Assembly: GCF_004758605.1 (NCBI RefSeq)
Contig: NZ_CP038510.1
Location: forward strand, 416,001-480,000
DNA length: 64,000 nt
DNA from: Deinococcus metallilatus
GTDB lineage: Bacteria; Deinococcota; Deinococci; Deinococcales; Deinococcaceae
Direction of reading: 5' to 3'
A program made the translations under genes and the position numbers. The notes beneath the pieces are model-generated. The model was given only the letters and a program-made list of their open reading frames with translations, had not been told where the DNA came from and searched no databases. Shown one piece after another: positions 34,804 to 45,142 of the stretch. Position 1 is the first letter of the stretch, and each line of letters opens with the position of its first letter.

Positions 34804-35934
34804 ATGCAGGACTTCCTGCACGCCCTGGGTATTGCCGAGCCCCTCAAATGGGGGTTTCTCAGCGTGATTTTCACCTTCCTCGCCGCGTGGGCGTTCACGC
34901 ACCGCTTCATCCCCCGGGTGCGTGCCTTTGCCGTTCAGGTGGGCTGGGCGGACCTGCCCAACGAGCGGCGGCTGAACAAAGCGCCCCTCCCTAATGCGGG
35001 CGGTCTGGCAATCTTCACGGGCTTCCTGCTGCCCGTGATTGTCGTTTGGATGCTTCGACCCATCGGTCTGCCCGAAGTGCAGATCCAGGTCCTTGCCATC
35101 CTGCTGGGGGCCACCCTGATGACGATGATGGGGTTTATTGACGACCAGTTCGGCTTGCCGCCCCTGCTGAGGATGGCCCTGCAATTCGTCGCGTCGCTGC
35201 TGCTCATCGTTAACGGCCTGCACGTCGATCTCTCGGCGATGACCTGGCTGCCCACCCTGCCTGCGGCCCTGCTCGAACCCCTCAACATCGCCGTGACATT
35301 GCTCTGGATCGTTGGCATCACCAATGCCTTCAACCTGCTCGATGGGGTGGACGGCCTAGTGGGTGGCATTGGGTTCATCGCCAGCATGGTCCTGCTCGTC
35401 GTCGCCGCACAGTTTCCGGACCGAGGCACGGCGGTGGTGCTGCTCGCGGGACTGGCAGGCGCCGCGCTGGGCTTTCTGCGGCACAACTTCAATCCCAGCC
35501 GCATCATCATGGGCGACGCGGGCGCGTATCTCTTCGGGTACACCATTGCGGCGGTCGCGTTGCTGGGCACCCTGAAGGCCAGTGTGGGCTACTCGCTGCT
35601 CGGGCCGCTCCTGGTCCTCGCCCTGCCGATCCTCGACACCACCCAAGTGGTGCTGCGTCGTCTGGCGCAGGGCAAAAATCCGCTGTCACACCCAGGCAAG
35701 GATCACCTGCACCACAAACTGCTGGCCCGGACGGATGCGCGGCGGACCGCCGTCATGATGTGGAGCCTCACCTTGGGTCTGAGCCCGCTGGGCATGTGGG
35801 TCCAGGGCGTGAATCCCCTGGTGATCGGTGTGGTCGTGGTCATGGTCATCGCCTTGCTCGCGCTGGTGGTCTTCCGGCGGGTTCGCGCGTTGCGCTCGGA
35901 GCGCGTGCGGGACCAGGACCACCTGACGGCCTGA
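34804..35934 (+). CDS. Undecaprenyl-phosphate GlcNAc-1-phosphate transferase, WecA/TagO (MraY) family
   Basis: This gene encodes 376 residues with ten or eleven membrane helices. Family motifs in order: [11 protein letters not shown] near residue 62, [10 protein letters not shown] with the DD pair near 115, [15 protein letters not shown] near 178, [17 protein letters not shown] near 232, and the [12 protein letters not shown] histidine loop near 297. The enzyme transfers a sugar-1-phosphate, usually GlcNAc-1-P, to undecaprenyl phosphate at the inner membrane, starting wall polymer or surface glycan synthesis. The family is the target of tunicamycin. Ten bases separate it from a TmrB-type gene, so the two probably form an operon. 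Confidence 0.9.
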   Translation: MQDFLHALGIAEPLKWGFLSVIFTFLAAWAFTHRFIPRVRAFAVQVGWADLPNERRLNKAPLPNAGGLAIFTGFLLPVIVVWMLRPIGLPEVQIQVLAILLGATLMTMMGFIDDQFGLPPLLRMALQFVASLLLIVNGLHVDLSAMTWLPTLPAALLEPLNIAVTLLWIVGITNAFNLLDGVDGLVGGIGFIASMVLLVVAAQFPDRGTAVVLLAGLAGAALGFLRHNFNPSRIIMGDAGAYLFGYTIAAVALLGTLKASVGYSLLGPLLVLALPILDTTQVVLRRLAQGKNPLSHPGKDHLHHKLLARTDARRTAVMMWSLTLGLSPLGMWVQGVNPLVIGVVVVMVIALLALVVFRRVRALRSERVRDQDHLTA

Positions 35935-35944
35935 TGGAGTTCCC

Positions 35945-36535
35945 GTGCTGGTGTGGTTGAACGGACCCTTTGGGGTGGGGAAGACACAGACGGCGCATGA
36001 ATTGCAACGCCGCTGGCCGGGCAGCTTTGTGTGTGACCCGGAGCACCTGCGCTTCGCGCTGCACCGCATGACGCCTCGGGAGCTACGCGGTGACTTTCAG
36101 GACGAGCCGTTGTGGCGGGAGGGCACCCGGCGCACCCTCGCGCGATTGTTGCAGAGGAGGTCTGGAGCCGTCATTGTGCCGATGACGGTGGTGGTGCCGC
36201 AGTACCTCGACGAGATGGTGGGGGAACTGGCCCGGGAGGGGTTCGATGTGCGGCACTTCACCCTGATGGCTTCCTCACGCGCGGTGCGGCGCCGCCTGCT
36301 GAATCGTGGGGAGGGAGGGGCCTCTTACGGCGCTCGCCAACTGGAGCGGTGTCTGAGGGAGTTGGAGCAGCCGCTCTTCGCGCAACATGTGCACACGGAG
36401 GGGCGCAGCGTCGAGCAGGTGGCCGAGGAGGTTGCGCGGCAGGTCGGCATAACCCTTGAGCCCCGCACGACCTCCCGACTCAACAGTATCATCCGGCGGT
36501 GGCAGGTGCAGTGGGCGCACCGACGGCAGGACTGA
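35945..36535 (+). CDS. tmrB: TmrB-like tunicamycin resistance protein (P-loop)
   Basis: This gene encodes 196 residues from GTG 35945. It matches the TmrB pattern throughout: WLNGPFGVGKTQTAHEL (Walker A), DPEHLRFALHRMTP, DFQDEPLWREGTRR, IVPMTVVVPQYLDEMVGEL, REGFDVRHFTLMASSRAVRR, QLERCLRELEQPLFAQHVHT. TmrB is an ATP-binding, membrane-associated protein that protects against tunicamycin, by a mechanism thought to involve binding the drug. Its position behind a tunicamycin-target-type transferase makes functional linkage likely. A Tn3 transposase relic lies just downstream. Confidence 0.85.
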   Translation: MLVWLNGPFGVGKTQTAHELQRRWPGSFVCDPEHLRFALHRMTPRELRGDFQDEPLWREGTRRTLARLLQRRSGAVIVPMTVVVPQYLDEMVGELAREGFDVRHFTLMASSRAVRRRLLNRGEGGASYGARQLERCLRELEQPLFAQHVHTEGRSVEQVAEEVARQVGITLEPRTTSRLNSIIRRWQVQWAHRRQD

Positions 36536-36654
36536 TCCACCTGTTACAGCGCTCTTCTCTGCCGAAATTTCGCCCTTCGCCCCTTTGAGGCCTGGAAGGG
36601 AAGTGGCGATAGCCTTGCGGTAGCAATGGAACGGCGAACCGGCATATCGCCCTT

Positions 36655-36935
36655 TCTATTCGTACAGCACATCATCGGGGTCCTGCAAAGGGCGAAGCTC
36701 ACCCTGCTTGACTGCCTCGGCCAAGAGGAAGGCGTACGGCCTCTCCAGTAGATGTGTTTAAACCGCAAGAGGGACAGCCGCTCCACGTCCTCATCGCGCA
36801 CCTCAAAACCTGAGCGCGCAGATGCCCGACGGCCAGCCCCAGATACCGGCTGTCACAAAGGGGAACCGCGTTCAGCACCAACCCGAGCGCGGCCAACTGG
36901 TCTTCCTGCCCGGTAGGGGGCTCCGACAAGATGGA
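36655..36935 (-). pseudogene. Tn3-family transposase C-terminal relic, several frameshifts
   Basis: Three minus-strand frames give consecutive parts of a Tn3 TnpA end: GQEDQLAALGLVLNAVPLCD, SRYLGLAVGHLRA; then MRDEDVERLSLLRFKHIYW; then LERPYAFLLAEAVKQGELRP LQDPDD. The family normally reads GQEDQLGALGLV...LWNT, DEDVARLSPL...HIN, LGRY.F and GELRPLRDP. Only about 90 residues remain. The flanks (36536-36654 and 36936-37029) show nothing else. Confidence 0.78.
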
Positions 36936-37029
36936 GGAACGGTACAGCGCTAAGCCGAAAAGAGCGGCTTGACCGCTCAGGTCCCGGACTGGCGACGGAT
37001 GTCAACGCGGTGCCCGATGTGGCTGGTTC

Positions 37030-37905
37030 TTACCGCAGCCGCTGCCGCATGCGGGGATCGAGCAGGTCGCGCAGGCCGTCCCCGACGAGGTTGAAGCTCA
37101 GCACCGTGAGCATGATCGCCACGCCCGGGAACAGGCCCAGCCACGGGGCTTGCAGCAGGAAGGACCGCCCCTCGGAGAGCATCAAGCCCCAGCTCGGGGT
37201 GGGGGGCTGGGTGCCCAGGCCGAAGAAGCTCAGGGCGGACTCGGCGAGAACTGCGAAGGCCAGGCTCAGCGAGGTCTGCACGATGATGGGGCCGAGCGCG
37301 TTGGGGAGGACATGGCGCCACATCAGCCGCAGGTCGGTCTGCCCCAGCGCGCGGGCTGCCGTCAGGTACTCCTCCTCGCGCACGGTCAGGATGCTGCCGC
37401 GCGTGATGCGGGCGAAGATAGGCGTGTACACAACGGCGATAGCGATCATCGCGTTCTCCACACCCCGCCCCAGGATCGCCATGACCGCAATCGCCAGCAG
37501 CAGCGCCGGAAAGGCCATCAGCACGTCCATCAGGCGCATCAGCACCTCGTCCACCCAGCCCCGGTAGTAGCCCGCCGCCGTCCCCAGCGTAACGCCCACG
37601 AGGGCCGACAGCCCCACCGCGATCAGGGCCACCCGCACCGACACCCACGCCCCCGCCAGGATGCGTGAGAACACGTCCCGCCCGAAGTTGTCGGTCCCCA
37701 GGAGGTGCGCGGCACTCGGCGGTTGAAAGGTCGCCGCGAAGTTCATGGCGACGGGGTCCTGCGGCGTGAAGAGCTGCCCGGCCAGGGTGGCGAGCAGCAC
37801 CAGGGCCAGGAGGACGAGCCCCACCCGCAGGGTGCGGTGGCCCAGCACCCGGCTGAAGAAGCTGCGCCCCCGCCGTGGCGAAGCTTCAACGGCCGAGCTA
37901 GCCAT
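37030..37905 (-). CDS. Dipeptide/oligopeptide ABC importer permease, DppC type
   Basis: This gene encodes 291 residues with an N-terminal cytosolic stretch and six helices. The family signature LGTDNFGRDVFSRILAGAW near 69, the ABC-coupling loop EYLTAARALGQTDLRLMWRH VLPNALGP near 180-210, and ESALSFFGLGTQPPTPSWG near 230 are all present. It overlaps the DppB-type gene by 8 bp. It forms the inner-membrane channel with that partner. No ATPase gene follows, so energising subunits must be encoded elsewhere. Confidence 0.92.
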   Translation of the reverse strand: MASSAVEASPRRGRSFFSRVLGHRTLRVGLVLLALVLLATLAGQLFTPQDPVAMNFAATFQPPSAAHLLGTDNFGRDVFSRILAGAWVSVRVALIAVGLSALVGVTLGTAAGYYRGWVDEVLMRLMDVLMAFPALLLAIAVMAILGRGVENAMIAIAVVYTPIFARITRGSILTVREEEYLTAARALGQTDLRLMWRHVLPNALGPIIVQTSLSLAFAVLAESALSFFGLGTQPPTPSWGLMLSEGRSFLLQAPWLGLFPGVAIMLTVLSFNLVGDGLRDLLDPRMRQRLR

Positions 37906-38848
37906 ACTGCACCCGGGGGTCGAGCGCCCCGTACAGCAGGTCGGTGAGCAGGCTGGAGGCCGAGTAGATCACGGCGGTCAGCAGCACCGACGCCTGGAGG
38001 ATCGAGTAGTCACGGTTCAGGGTCGCCTCCAGCGCCAGCCGTCCCAGTCCCGGCCACGCGAACACGATCTCCACCACAACGATCTGGCTGAGCAGCGTGG
38101 CGAGTTGCAACCCCACCACCGTCACGATGGGAATCGCGGCGTTGCGCAGGACGTGGCGGGTCATGACCTCGCCCGCCCTCAGCCCCTTGGCACGGGCTGT
38201 GCGCACATAGTCGAGCCCGATGACATCCAGCAGTGCGCTCCGCACGAAGCGGATCATGATGGCACCACTGACTACCCCGGCGGTAACGGCGGGCAGCAAG
38301 AGGTGCCCCGCCCACCCGGCCAGCCCGCCCTCGGCCAGCCCCTGGTAGCCGCTGGAGGGCAGCCAGCCCAGCCGCTCGGAGAAGAGGTAGATCAGCATGA
38401 TCCCCAGCCAGAAGTCCGGCACCGACACGCCGAGCTGGCTGAGCAGCCCCGCGCCCAGGTCCCGCTTGCTCCCGGGCCGCAGCGCCCCGGCAATCCCCAG
38501 CGGCAGGGCCAGCGCCAGCCCGATCAGCAGGGCGGCGAGTGCCAGCGTCACGGTGGGGAGGACGCGCGGAGCGACGATGCCGGTGATGGGGGCCCCCGTC
38601 ACCAGGCTGCGCCCGAAGTCGCCGTGCAGCACGCCGAAGAGCCAGCGGAAGAACTGCACGTACAGCGGGGCGTCCAGACCCATCTGTGCCCGGAGCTGCG
38701 CGACCGCCTCGTCGCTCGCCTGCACACCCAGCACCACGCGCGCCGGGTCGCCGGGAATAAACTGCACCAGCAGGAAGGTGAGCACGCTGATCCCCAGGAG
38801 TACCAACGCCACGCTCCCCAGACGGCGGACAAGATAAGAAAGGGTCAT
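37898..38848 (-). CDS. Dipeptide/oligopeptide ABC importer permease, DppB type
   Basis: This gene encodes 316 residues from ATG 38848. It starts MTLSYLVRRLGSVALVLLGI and has FIPGDPARVVLG near 30, FGRSLVTGAPI near 97, PVPDFWLGIMLIYLF-like SVPDFWLGIMLIYLF near 145, the coupling loop DYVRTARAKGLRAGEVMTRH VLRNAAIP near 225, and EIVFAWPGLGRLALEA near 262. It pairs with the DppC-type permease and starts 76 bp after the binding-protein stop. Confidence 0.92.
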   Translation of the reverse strand: MTLSYLVRRLGSVALVLLGISVLTFLLVQFIPGDPARVVLGVQASDEAVAQLRAQMGLDAPLYVQFFRWLFGVLHGDFGRSLVTGAPITGIVAPRVLPTVTLALAALLIGLALALPLGIAGALRPGSKRDLGAGLLSQLGVSVPDFWLGIMLIYLFSERLGWLPSSGYQGLAEGGLAGWAGHLLLPAVTAGVVSGAIMIRFVRSALLDVIGLDYVRTARAKGLRAGEVMTRHVLRNAAIPIVTVVGLQLATLLSQIVVVEIVFAWPGLGRLALEATLNRDYSILQASVLLTAVIYSASSLLTDLLYGALDPRVQYG

Positions 38849-38924
38849 GACCTCCTCTTCGGGCAGGGAAAGCGAGGTGGGCTGTGGACGGAGAAGGTTC
38901 GCAGCCCACCGGGGAGGGGCGGCC

Positions 38925-40445
38925 TCAGCGGTTGAGCCAGGTCCTCGTGAAGTTGATCGCTTGGTCGGGACGGGCGGCGTAGCCCTTCACGGCAGTCGAG
39001 TAGGCGTTCACGTTGTACGGGTTGAACAGGTAGATGTAGGGTGCGTCGTCCACGACGATCTTGTTGATCTGGGCGTAGAGCGCCTTGCGCTGCGCGTCGT
39101 TCGTCGAGAAGCGGGCGGCGTCGAGCAGCTTGTCGAGGGTGGGGTTGCTGTAGCCGGTGAAGTTGAAGCCCTGTCCGGTGCGGTGCTGGGCGTAGAAGTA
39201 ATCGCCGGGGTCCACCATCGCGTTCCAGTTCAGCACGAACAGGTCGTAGTTGCCCTTGCCCTCCTCCTCCAGCCACTGCGCCCACTCCAGCGTGCGGATG
39301 CTCGCCTTGATGCCCAGTGCGGCGAGCTGAGCCTGGAGAATCTGCGCGATTCGCACCGTCTCCGGGTACTGGGTCGTGACCATGATGCTCGTCTCGAAGC
39401 CCTGGGGCACCCGCCCGGCAGCGAGCAGTGCCCGCGCCTTGTCGAGGCTGCCGGTGTAGGGGCTGTATCTCTGCGCGAAGGCGTTGTTGGCGGGGATGGG
39501 ACCCTGGTTGACCACCGCCTGCCCGAACATCGCCCCCTGCACGATCTGGTCGCGGTTGATCGCCTCCGCGATGGCCTGCCGCACCGGCTTCTGGTCAAGG
39601 GGCTTGCGCCGGGTGTTCACCCCGATGTACCAGTACGCGAAGGCCGGGACAGAGTCCACCACCAGCTTCGGGTTCTTCTTGAGGGTGGGGATGTCCTGCG
39701 GCGGCACGGCCATCACCCAGTCGACATCCCCGCTGACCAGCGAGGAGCGCCGCACCCCCTCGTCGGGGATGACGCGGATGTCAATGCCGTCGAGGTACGG
39801 CAGCCCCGCCTGCCAGTAGTAGGGATTGCGCGCGAGCTTGACTCCCACCCCCGGTTGATACGAGGTGATGCGGAAGGGCCCGGTCCCAATAGGGGCGGTG
39901 GCGATGGTCTTGTTGGCGACCCCTTCCCTGGCGAAGACGCCGGTGGACTTGCTTGTCAGATCACCCAGGATATTCGTCCGCGCCTCCTTGAGGGTGAGGA
40001 CGACGGTGTGGGCATTCGGCGCGGTGACCGAGGTGACCCCCGAGAGGTGGTAGGCGTTGCCCGAGCCGGTCTTGGGATCCCGCAGGCGGTTGAGGCTGTA
40101 GACCACGTCGGCGGCAGTCATGGCCCGCCCGTTGCTGAACTTCACGCCGGGGCGCAGGGTGAAGGTCCAGGTCTTGCCGTCCGCGCTCGTCTTCCACGAG
40201 GTCGCCAGCGAGGGGATGATGTTCCCCCTGGTATTGAGGGTAACGAGGGTGTCAAGAACGTTCTCCAGAATCTGGAAGGAGCTGTAGGCGCTGCTGACGT
40301 CAGGGTCGAGGCTAGCGGGTTCCTGCGTCCAAGCGGCCTCGAGGGTGCCGCCCTTCTTGACGGCGGCCTGCGCTTGCACGGGCAGAGCGGGCGTGAGGAT
40401 CAGGCCGAGGACAAGGGCGGCGGTCAGGGCGCTTCTGGTCTTCAT
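38925..40445 (-). CDS. Solute-binding protein, family 5 (peptide/nickel type)
   Basis: This gene encodes 506 residues from ATG 40445, overlapping the regulator stop (ATGA). The Sec leader MKTRSALTAALVLGLILTPA is cut near AQA. Family 5 features are PASLDPDVSSAYSSFQILEN near 45, TWTFTLRPGVKFSNGRAMTAADVVYSL near 90-115, GTGPFRITSYQPGVGVKLARNPYYW near 177, and RQAIAEAINRDQIV near 283. No lipobox is seen, so it is periplasmic or cell-wall-space soluble. It would deliver peptides or a related ligand to the permeases. The ligand cannot be read from the sequence. Confidence 0.9.
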   Translation of the reverse strand: MKTRSALTAALVLGLILTPALPVQAQAAVKKGGTLEAAWTQEPASLDPDVSSAYSSFQILENVLDTLVTLNTRGNIIPSLATSWKTSADGKTWTFTLRPGVKFSNGRAMTAADVVYSLNRLRDPKTGSGNAYHLSGVTSVTAPNAHTVVLTLKEARTNILGDLTSKSTGVFAREGVANKTIATAPIGTGPFRITSYQPGVGVKLARNPYYWQAGLPYLDGIDIRVIPDEGVRRSSLVSGDVDWVMAVPPQDIPTLKKNPKLVVDSVPAFAYWYIGVNTRRKPLDQKPVRQAIAEAINRDQIVQGAMFGQAVVNQGPIPANNAFAQRYSPYTGSLDKARALLAAGRVPQGFETSIMVTTQYPETVRIAQILQAQLAALGIKASIRTLEWAQWLEEEGKGNYDLFVLNWNAMVDPGDYFYAQHRTGQGFNFTGYSNPTLDKLLDAARFSTNDAQRKALYAQINKIVVDDAPYIYLFNPYNVNAYSTAVKGYAARPDQAINFTRTWLNR

Positions 40446-40954
40446 GGCTCCTCCAGGGGTGTGGCGGGGAAGGGGCGGCGGGCGCGTTCACGCTGCTGGG
40501 CCGGGTTCACGGTGTCCCAGTCCCACACGGTCTTGCGGATGTGCAGCACCTGCACGGTGTCGTACTCCAGCACCTCCGGCTGGTGCAGGTGGGCCTGGGT
40601 GAAGTCGAAGAGGCCCGGCAGGTCCGGGTGCATCGACTCCACGACCACGTTCTTCTGGCCGAGACCAGTCCCCAGGTAACAGACCTCGGGCGCGGCCTCC
40701 ATCTTCCGGCAGAAGGCCTCAAGGTCGGCGGGCCGGATGCGGGCGTAGGTCGTGGCCAGGATGGGCACCCCCAGGCTGATGGGATCGGCCACCGCGATGA
40801 TGCGGACGGAGCCCGAATCGGTAAGCGCGTTCACCCGGTTGCGGACCGTGCCCTCCGTCACCCCCACCTGCCGCGCGATCTCACGAAAGGGCGTGCGGCC
40901 ATCGGCACGCAGAAACTTCAGAATCTGCCAATCCAGGTCGTCGAGTTCGAGCAC
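40442..40954 (-). CDS. Lrp/AsnC-family regulator of the importer operon
   Basis: GTG 40954 is chosen because AGGAGG lies 5 bp before it; TTG at 40957 is too close to that site. The HTH occupies residues 5-50 (LDDLDWQILKFLRADGRTPF, EIARQVGVTEGTVRNRVNAL). The ligand-binding RAM domain (about 65-145) has ATTYARIRPADLEAFCRKM and VCYLGTGLGQKNVVVESMHP. Family members bind amino acids or related small molecules and control transport. It overlaps the binding-protein gene by 4 bp, so it is the first gene of the operon and may respond to the imported substrate. Confidence 0.87.
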   Translation of the reverse strand: MLELDDLDWQILKFLRADGRTPFREIARQVGVTEGTVRNRVNALTDSGSVRIIAVADPISLGVPILATTYARIRPADLEAFCRKMEAAPEVCYLGTGLGQKNVVVESMHPDLPGLFDFTQAHLHQPEVLEYDTVQVLHIRKTVWDWDTVNPAQQRERARRPFPATPLEEP

Positions 40955-41141
40955 CAAACCTCCTCTGCAAAGTTAAGTGGGCTTGTCGTAAAAGTTACGC
41001 GTTTCGGAGTCGAATTGCAACCAGAATTCGCATCACGTAGAAGTGGGCCGTCTGGATTATCGAAAGCAGTGATGCGGCCCGATGATGGCTGCGGTGAGGT
41101 GATGGGATGGAGGGCCGGAGGCGGCTCTCCCAGCCCCCTCA

Positions 41142-41175
41142 GAACCGTGCGTGCGACTTTCACCGCACACGGCTC
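41142..41175 (-). ncRNA. Group II intron domain V
   Basis: On the minus strand a 34-base hairpin, starting GAGCCGTGTGCG and ending CGCACGCACGGTTC around a GAAA-containing loop, has the form of the catalytic domain V of bacterial group II introns. It overlaps the stop of the intron-encoded protein, where domain V normally follows shortly. Domain VI and the 3' splice site should lie within the next 50-60 bases (about 41085-41141) but are not pinned down. The 5' half of the intron is missing. Confidence 0.7.
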
Positions 41176-42641
41176 AAGCCTTCAAGCCCTTATACCCAAC
41201 CCGCTGATGATGCGCGTGATGGCACCAGCGATGCACCAGCATCCGGTTATCTAACGTGTTCTGTCCCCCCGTGTGTCTCGGCGTGACGTGGTGGTCGTCT
41301 ATGTCTTCCGCTGGCAGCGGAAGACGGCACAGGCCACACTCGCCGCCCTGACGGCGCAGAAGTTCCAGCCTATCCTTCTGGTAAATCTGCCGCGCAACCC
41401 TGCGTTTCTGTCGGGTCTGCCAGTAGTTCCGTAGTGCCGGATCAAAGGGTGATGATTTCCCTTCGACCTTCGTAAAGCGGGTGACTGGCGTGGCCGACCG
41501 GCGCAGAAGTTGCGCGTTGCCCTCGTAGAACGTCCAGAGGCCATCGTCGCGGAAGTACCGTTGCTTGACCCATTTGGCGGGCTTGTTGGGGTGTCGGCGT
41601 CTTGCCCATACCCACAACATCTGCCACATCCGATGGTCGGCCTTATCGAAAGTTCCTTTGGCCGCGCAGTGTCGGTAGTAGTTCGCCCATCCCCGGATGA
41701 CAGGGTTGAGGTCACTGACCACCTGTCCTGCTGGGGTTTGTTCGTGGCTTTTCAGATACGCCTTGATGCTCCGCAGGTGTTGCAGCACCTTGTCCTTGGC
41801 AGGCTTGGTGAGCAGTGTTCCCTTGAAGCGGCGCACCGTGAACCCCAGAAAGTCAAACCCTTCGTCTACTTGGACGATGCGGGTCTTGGCTTCGCTAAGT
41901 TCTAGACCGCGTTGCCGCAGGAAATCCGTGAGTTTAGGCATCACGTATTTCTCCAGCACCTCTTTTGAGGGCGCGGTTACCACGAAGTCGTCCGCGTAGC
42001 GGACGACGCTCAATCCCCGGTTGAGTCCCTTTCGCTTGGCCGGGGCAACAGGGTTACCCCTTGCATCTTCCGCTCCGAACAGCCGTTCCAGACCGTCAAG
42101 AGCAATGTTCGCCAGAAGCGGCGAGATGATGCCGCCCTGTGGCGTCCCTGCGGGGCTATCCGACTTGCTCCCGAACTCCACTACCCCCGCCTTGAGCCAG
42201 CGACGGATGACCTTTGTGAACACCGGGAGCCTGCTCAGCAGGGCGTCGTGACTGATGTTGTCAAAACACCCGCTGATGTCGGCGTCCAGTACCCACTGGC
42301 TGCTTCCTCGCTTATTCATGGTGGTGTGGATGGCGGTGATGGCGTCCATCGTGCTTCTGCCCGGTCGGAATCCGTAAGAGTTGGCCTCGAAGCGGGATTC
42401 CCATTCCGGCTCAAGTGCGAATTTCACGATGGCCTGCATCACCCTGTCCTTCACGGTCGGAATCCCCAGCGGACGGGTTTTTCCGTTCGCCTTCGGGATG
42501 TAGACCCTTCGGACAGGCTTGGGTCCGTAGCCCTTCAGGCTCAGACCTTCCTGAAGGAGTTGAACGCGGGCTTCCGGCGTGTCTACGACCATGCCGTCCA
42601 CCCCCGGAGTGTGCTTGCCTTGATTCTGCTGGGCTGACCGC
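41174..42641 (-). pseudogene. ltrA: Group II intron reverse transcriptase/maturase, N-terminus lost to IS4-like element
   Basis: From the IS junction the protein reads [19 protein letters not shown], then the RT domain (YIPKANGKTRPLGIPTVKDR, GFRPGRSTMDAI, AGTPQGGIISPLLANIALDG, VVRYADDFVV), the maturase domain (RGWANYYRHCAAKGTFDKAD) and a C-terminal HNH endonuclease (CGLCRLPLPAEDIDDHHVTP RHTGG). The first 60 or so residues of the RT are missing and the 5' intron RNA is gone, so splicing and retrohoming from this copy should be impossible. The open frame extends into the IS (to 42697), which is not native sequence. Confidence 0.88.
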
Positions 42642-43893
<1,252 letters not shown>

Positions 43894-43897
<4 letters not shown>

Positions 43898-44283
43898 GCC
43901 GTCAGGTGTACCGGGTCAACTGGAATGGCAAATCCGCCACCGATCTCGCCGAGGAGGCCGTCCGGCAACTGCTGCTGGGCGAGTCCCCTCAGGGAGACCC
44001 AGGAAGCAGGCCCCCCTCCAGCCCGACCGATGAGTTGAAGAATGGCGTCCTTCCCCTCGCCAAGAAACGAGCGGGACAACAAGGTGATGTTTTGCAACTG
44101 GCGAAGTTCCTGGCGGTCTACCACCTTCGCGCTGAGAATGTCGTTGATGACATCAGTGAATTGACTTTCAGGCAGCTTCAAAGTGGGAAGATCAGCGTCT
44201 TATTCAAGGGAAATTTGAGGCAGTCCTTCTCAAATGAACTGGGCACGGTTACCGTGAAGGGCACTGTAACTCAGCGGGTGTGA
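43894..44283. other. Coding-looking remnant beside the IS4-like element, strand unclear
   Basis: Two overlapping frames both look plausible. The minus frame 44181-43894 reads MKLPESQFTDVINDILSAKV, ELRQLQNITLLSRSFLGEG. The plus frame 43906-44283 reads RVNWNGKSATDLAEEAVRQLLLG, VYHLRAENVVDDISELTF. Either would be cut by the IS at 43897. No family is recognised. One is presumably the surviving part of a gene whose remainder was lost with the intron 5' end. Confidence 0.35.
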
Positions 44284-44356
44284 CAGGACTAAGCGATGCA
44301 CGTTATAACCGACTCTGCCACCATCTTGACGACTTGCCCCTCGGGTAGCCGGGCGG

Positions 44357-45022
44357 TTACGCTCGACTCAAGGTCTCAGAACTCGCCTCTTGCTCAAGGT
44401 CTATGCCAGAAGGGGGAGAGGTCTGCGACTCCAAACTTTGTGTGCGCTCGCTGCTGGGTGGATCGGCGGGCTTACTTGGCGAAGTTATATTTGGATTGCG
44501 AATCAAATAGAAGGCGTTGAGCACATGGTTGCGGATGATGGCCCCCGATGCTAAGAGACTTAGGATAATACCTAGTGAAATTATGATTGATGATCCCCAG
44601 AATAACCAGAGAACAGAATAAGGGCCAATTTCAGCTTTAGGCGATCTATTTGGTAAGAGTAGGCCAATTAGAATTCCAAGAAGCGTTATTAATATTGATG
44701 CAATACCGAGAGAAGCGAAGATAAAATTAGAATTAGTCCTTTTATTGATTGAATCGGCAATATTTTCAGGCGTGGCGCGCACGCTTGTCATTGTAGCACC
44801 ACAAGTTGTCCCGAAGACCGCGAGAAATGCAATGAATCCTATATAAACATCAGGCTTATCATAGGCCTTCTTGCTAATGAACATAGCTCCTACAACGGCC
44901 ACAATCAAGGAAAATAGAAAAAGAAAATAAACAGCTGTGAGAAGGGATCCAAAAATTCGGAAAAGCCTGGATGATGCCATTTCTCCTAGACGTGATTTAA
45001 TTGAATTCATTCGGCCTCTCAT
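44357..45022 (-). CDS. Predicted membrane protein, unknown function
   Basis: This gene encodes 221 residues of AT-rich sequence. Four hydrophobic segments are visible: FGSLLTAVYFLFLFSLIVAV, VYIGFIAFLAVFGTTCGA, LGIASILITLLGILIGLLL and SVLWLFWGSSIIISLGIILS. A Ser/Pro/Glu-rich cytosolic-looking tail follows. It lies 120 bp downstream of the qatD homologue on the same strand but differs in base composition. It is not a KAP ATPase, so it does not replace qatA. No family is assigned. Confidence 0.6.
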   Translation of the reverse strand: MRGRMNSIKSRLGEMASSRLFRIFGSLLTAVYFLFLFSLIVAVVGAMFISKKAYDKPDVYIGFIAFLAVFGTTCGATMTSVRATPENIADSINKRTNSNFIFASLGIASILITLLGILIGLLLPNRSPKAEIGPYSVLWLFWGSSIIISLGIILSLLASGAIIRNHVLNAFYLIRNPNITSPSKPADPPSSERTQSLESQTSPPSGIDLEQEASSETLSRA

Positions 45023-45142
45023 CTTGCGAACATGGCGTCATATCGGCAACAGCAAAGTCTGAAGTTGTGTTGCACGGTGGACGCTGGATAAGGGGGAGAT
45101 CAACATATTTAGACATTACTGGGAATTCATTTTCAGGCGAAA

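Noticed and set aside
38847..40679. A 610-residue plus-strand frame opposite the solute-binding protein gene
   Set aside because: The minus-strand frame has a signal peptide, family motifs and operon overlaps; the plus frame is a complement of it with His/Arg/Val-rich filler.
44357..45022. The membrane protein as a stand-in for QatA
   Set aside because: It has no Walker A or B motif and is downstream, not upstream, of qatB, so it is not a KAP ATPase.
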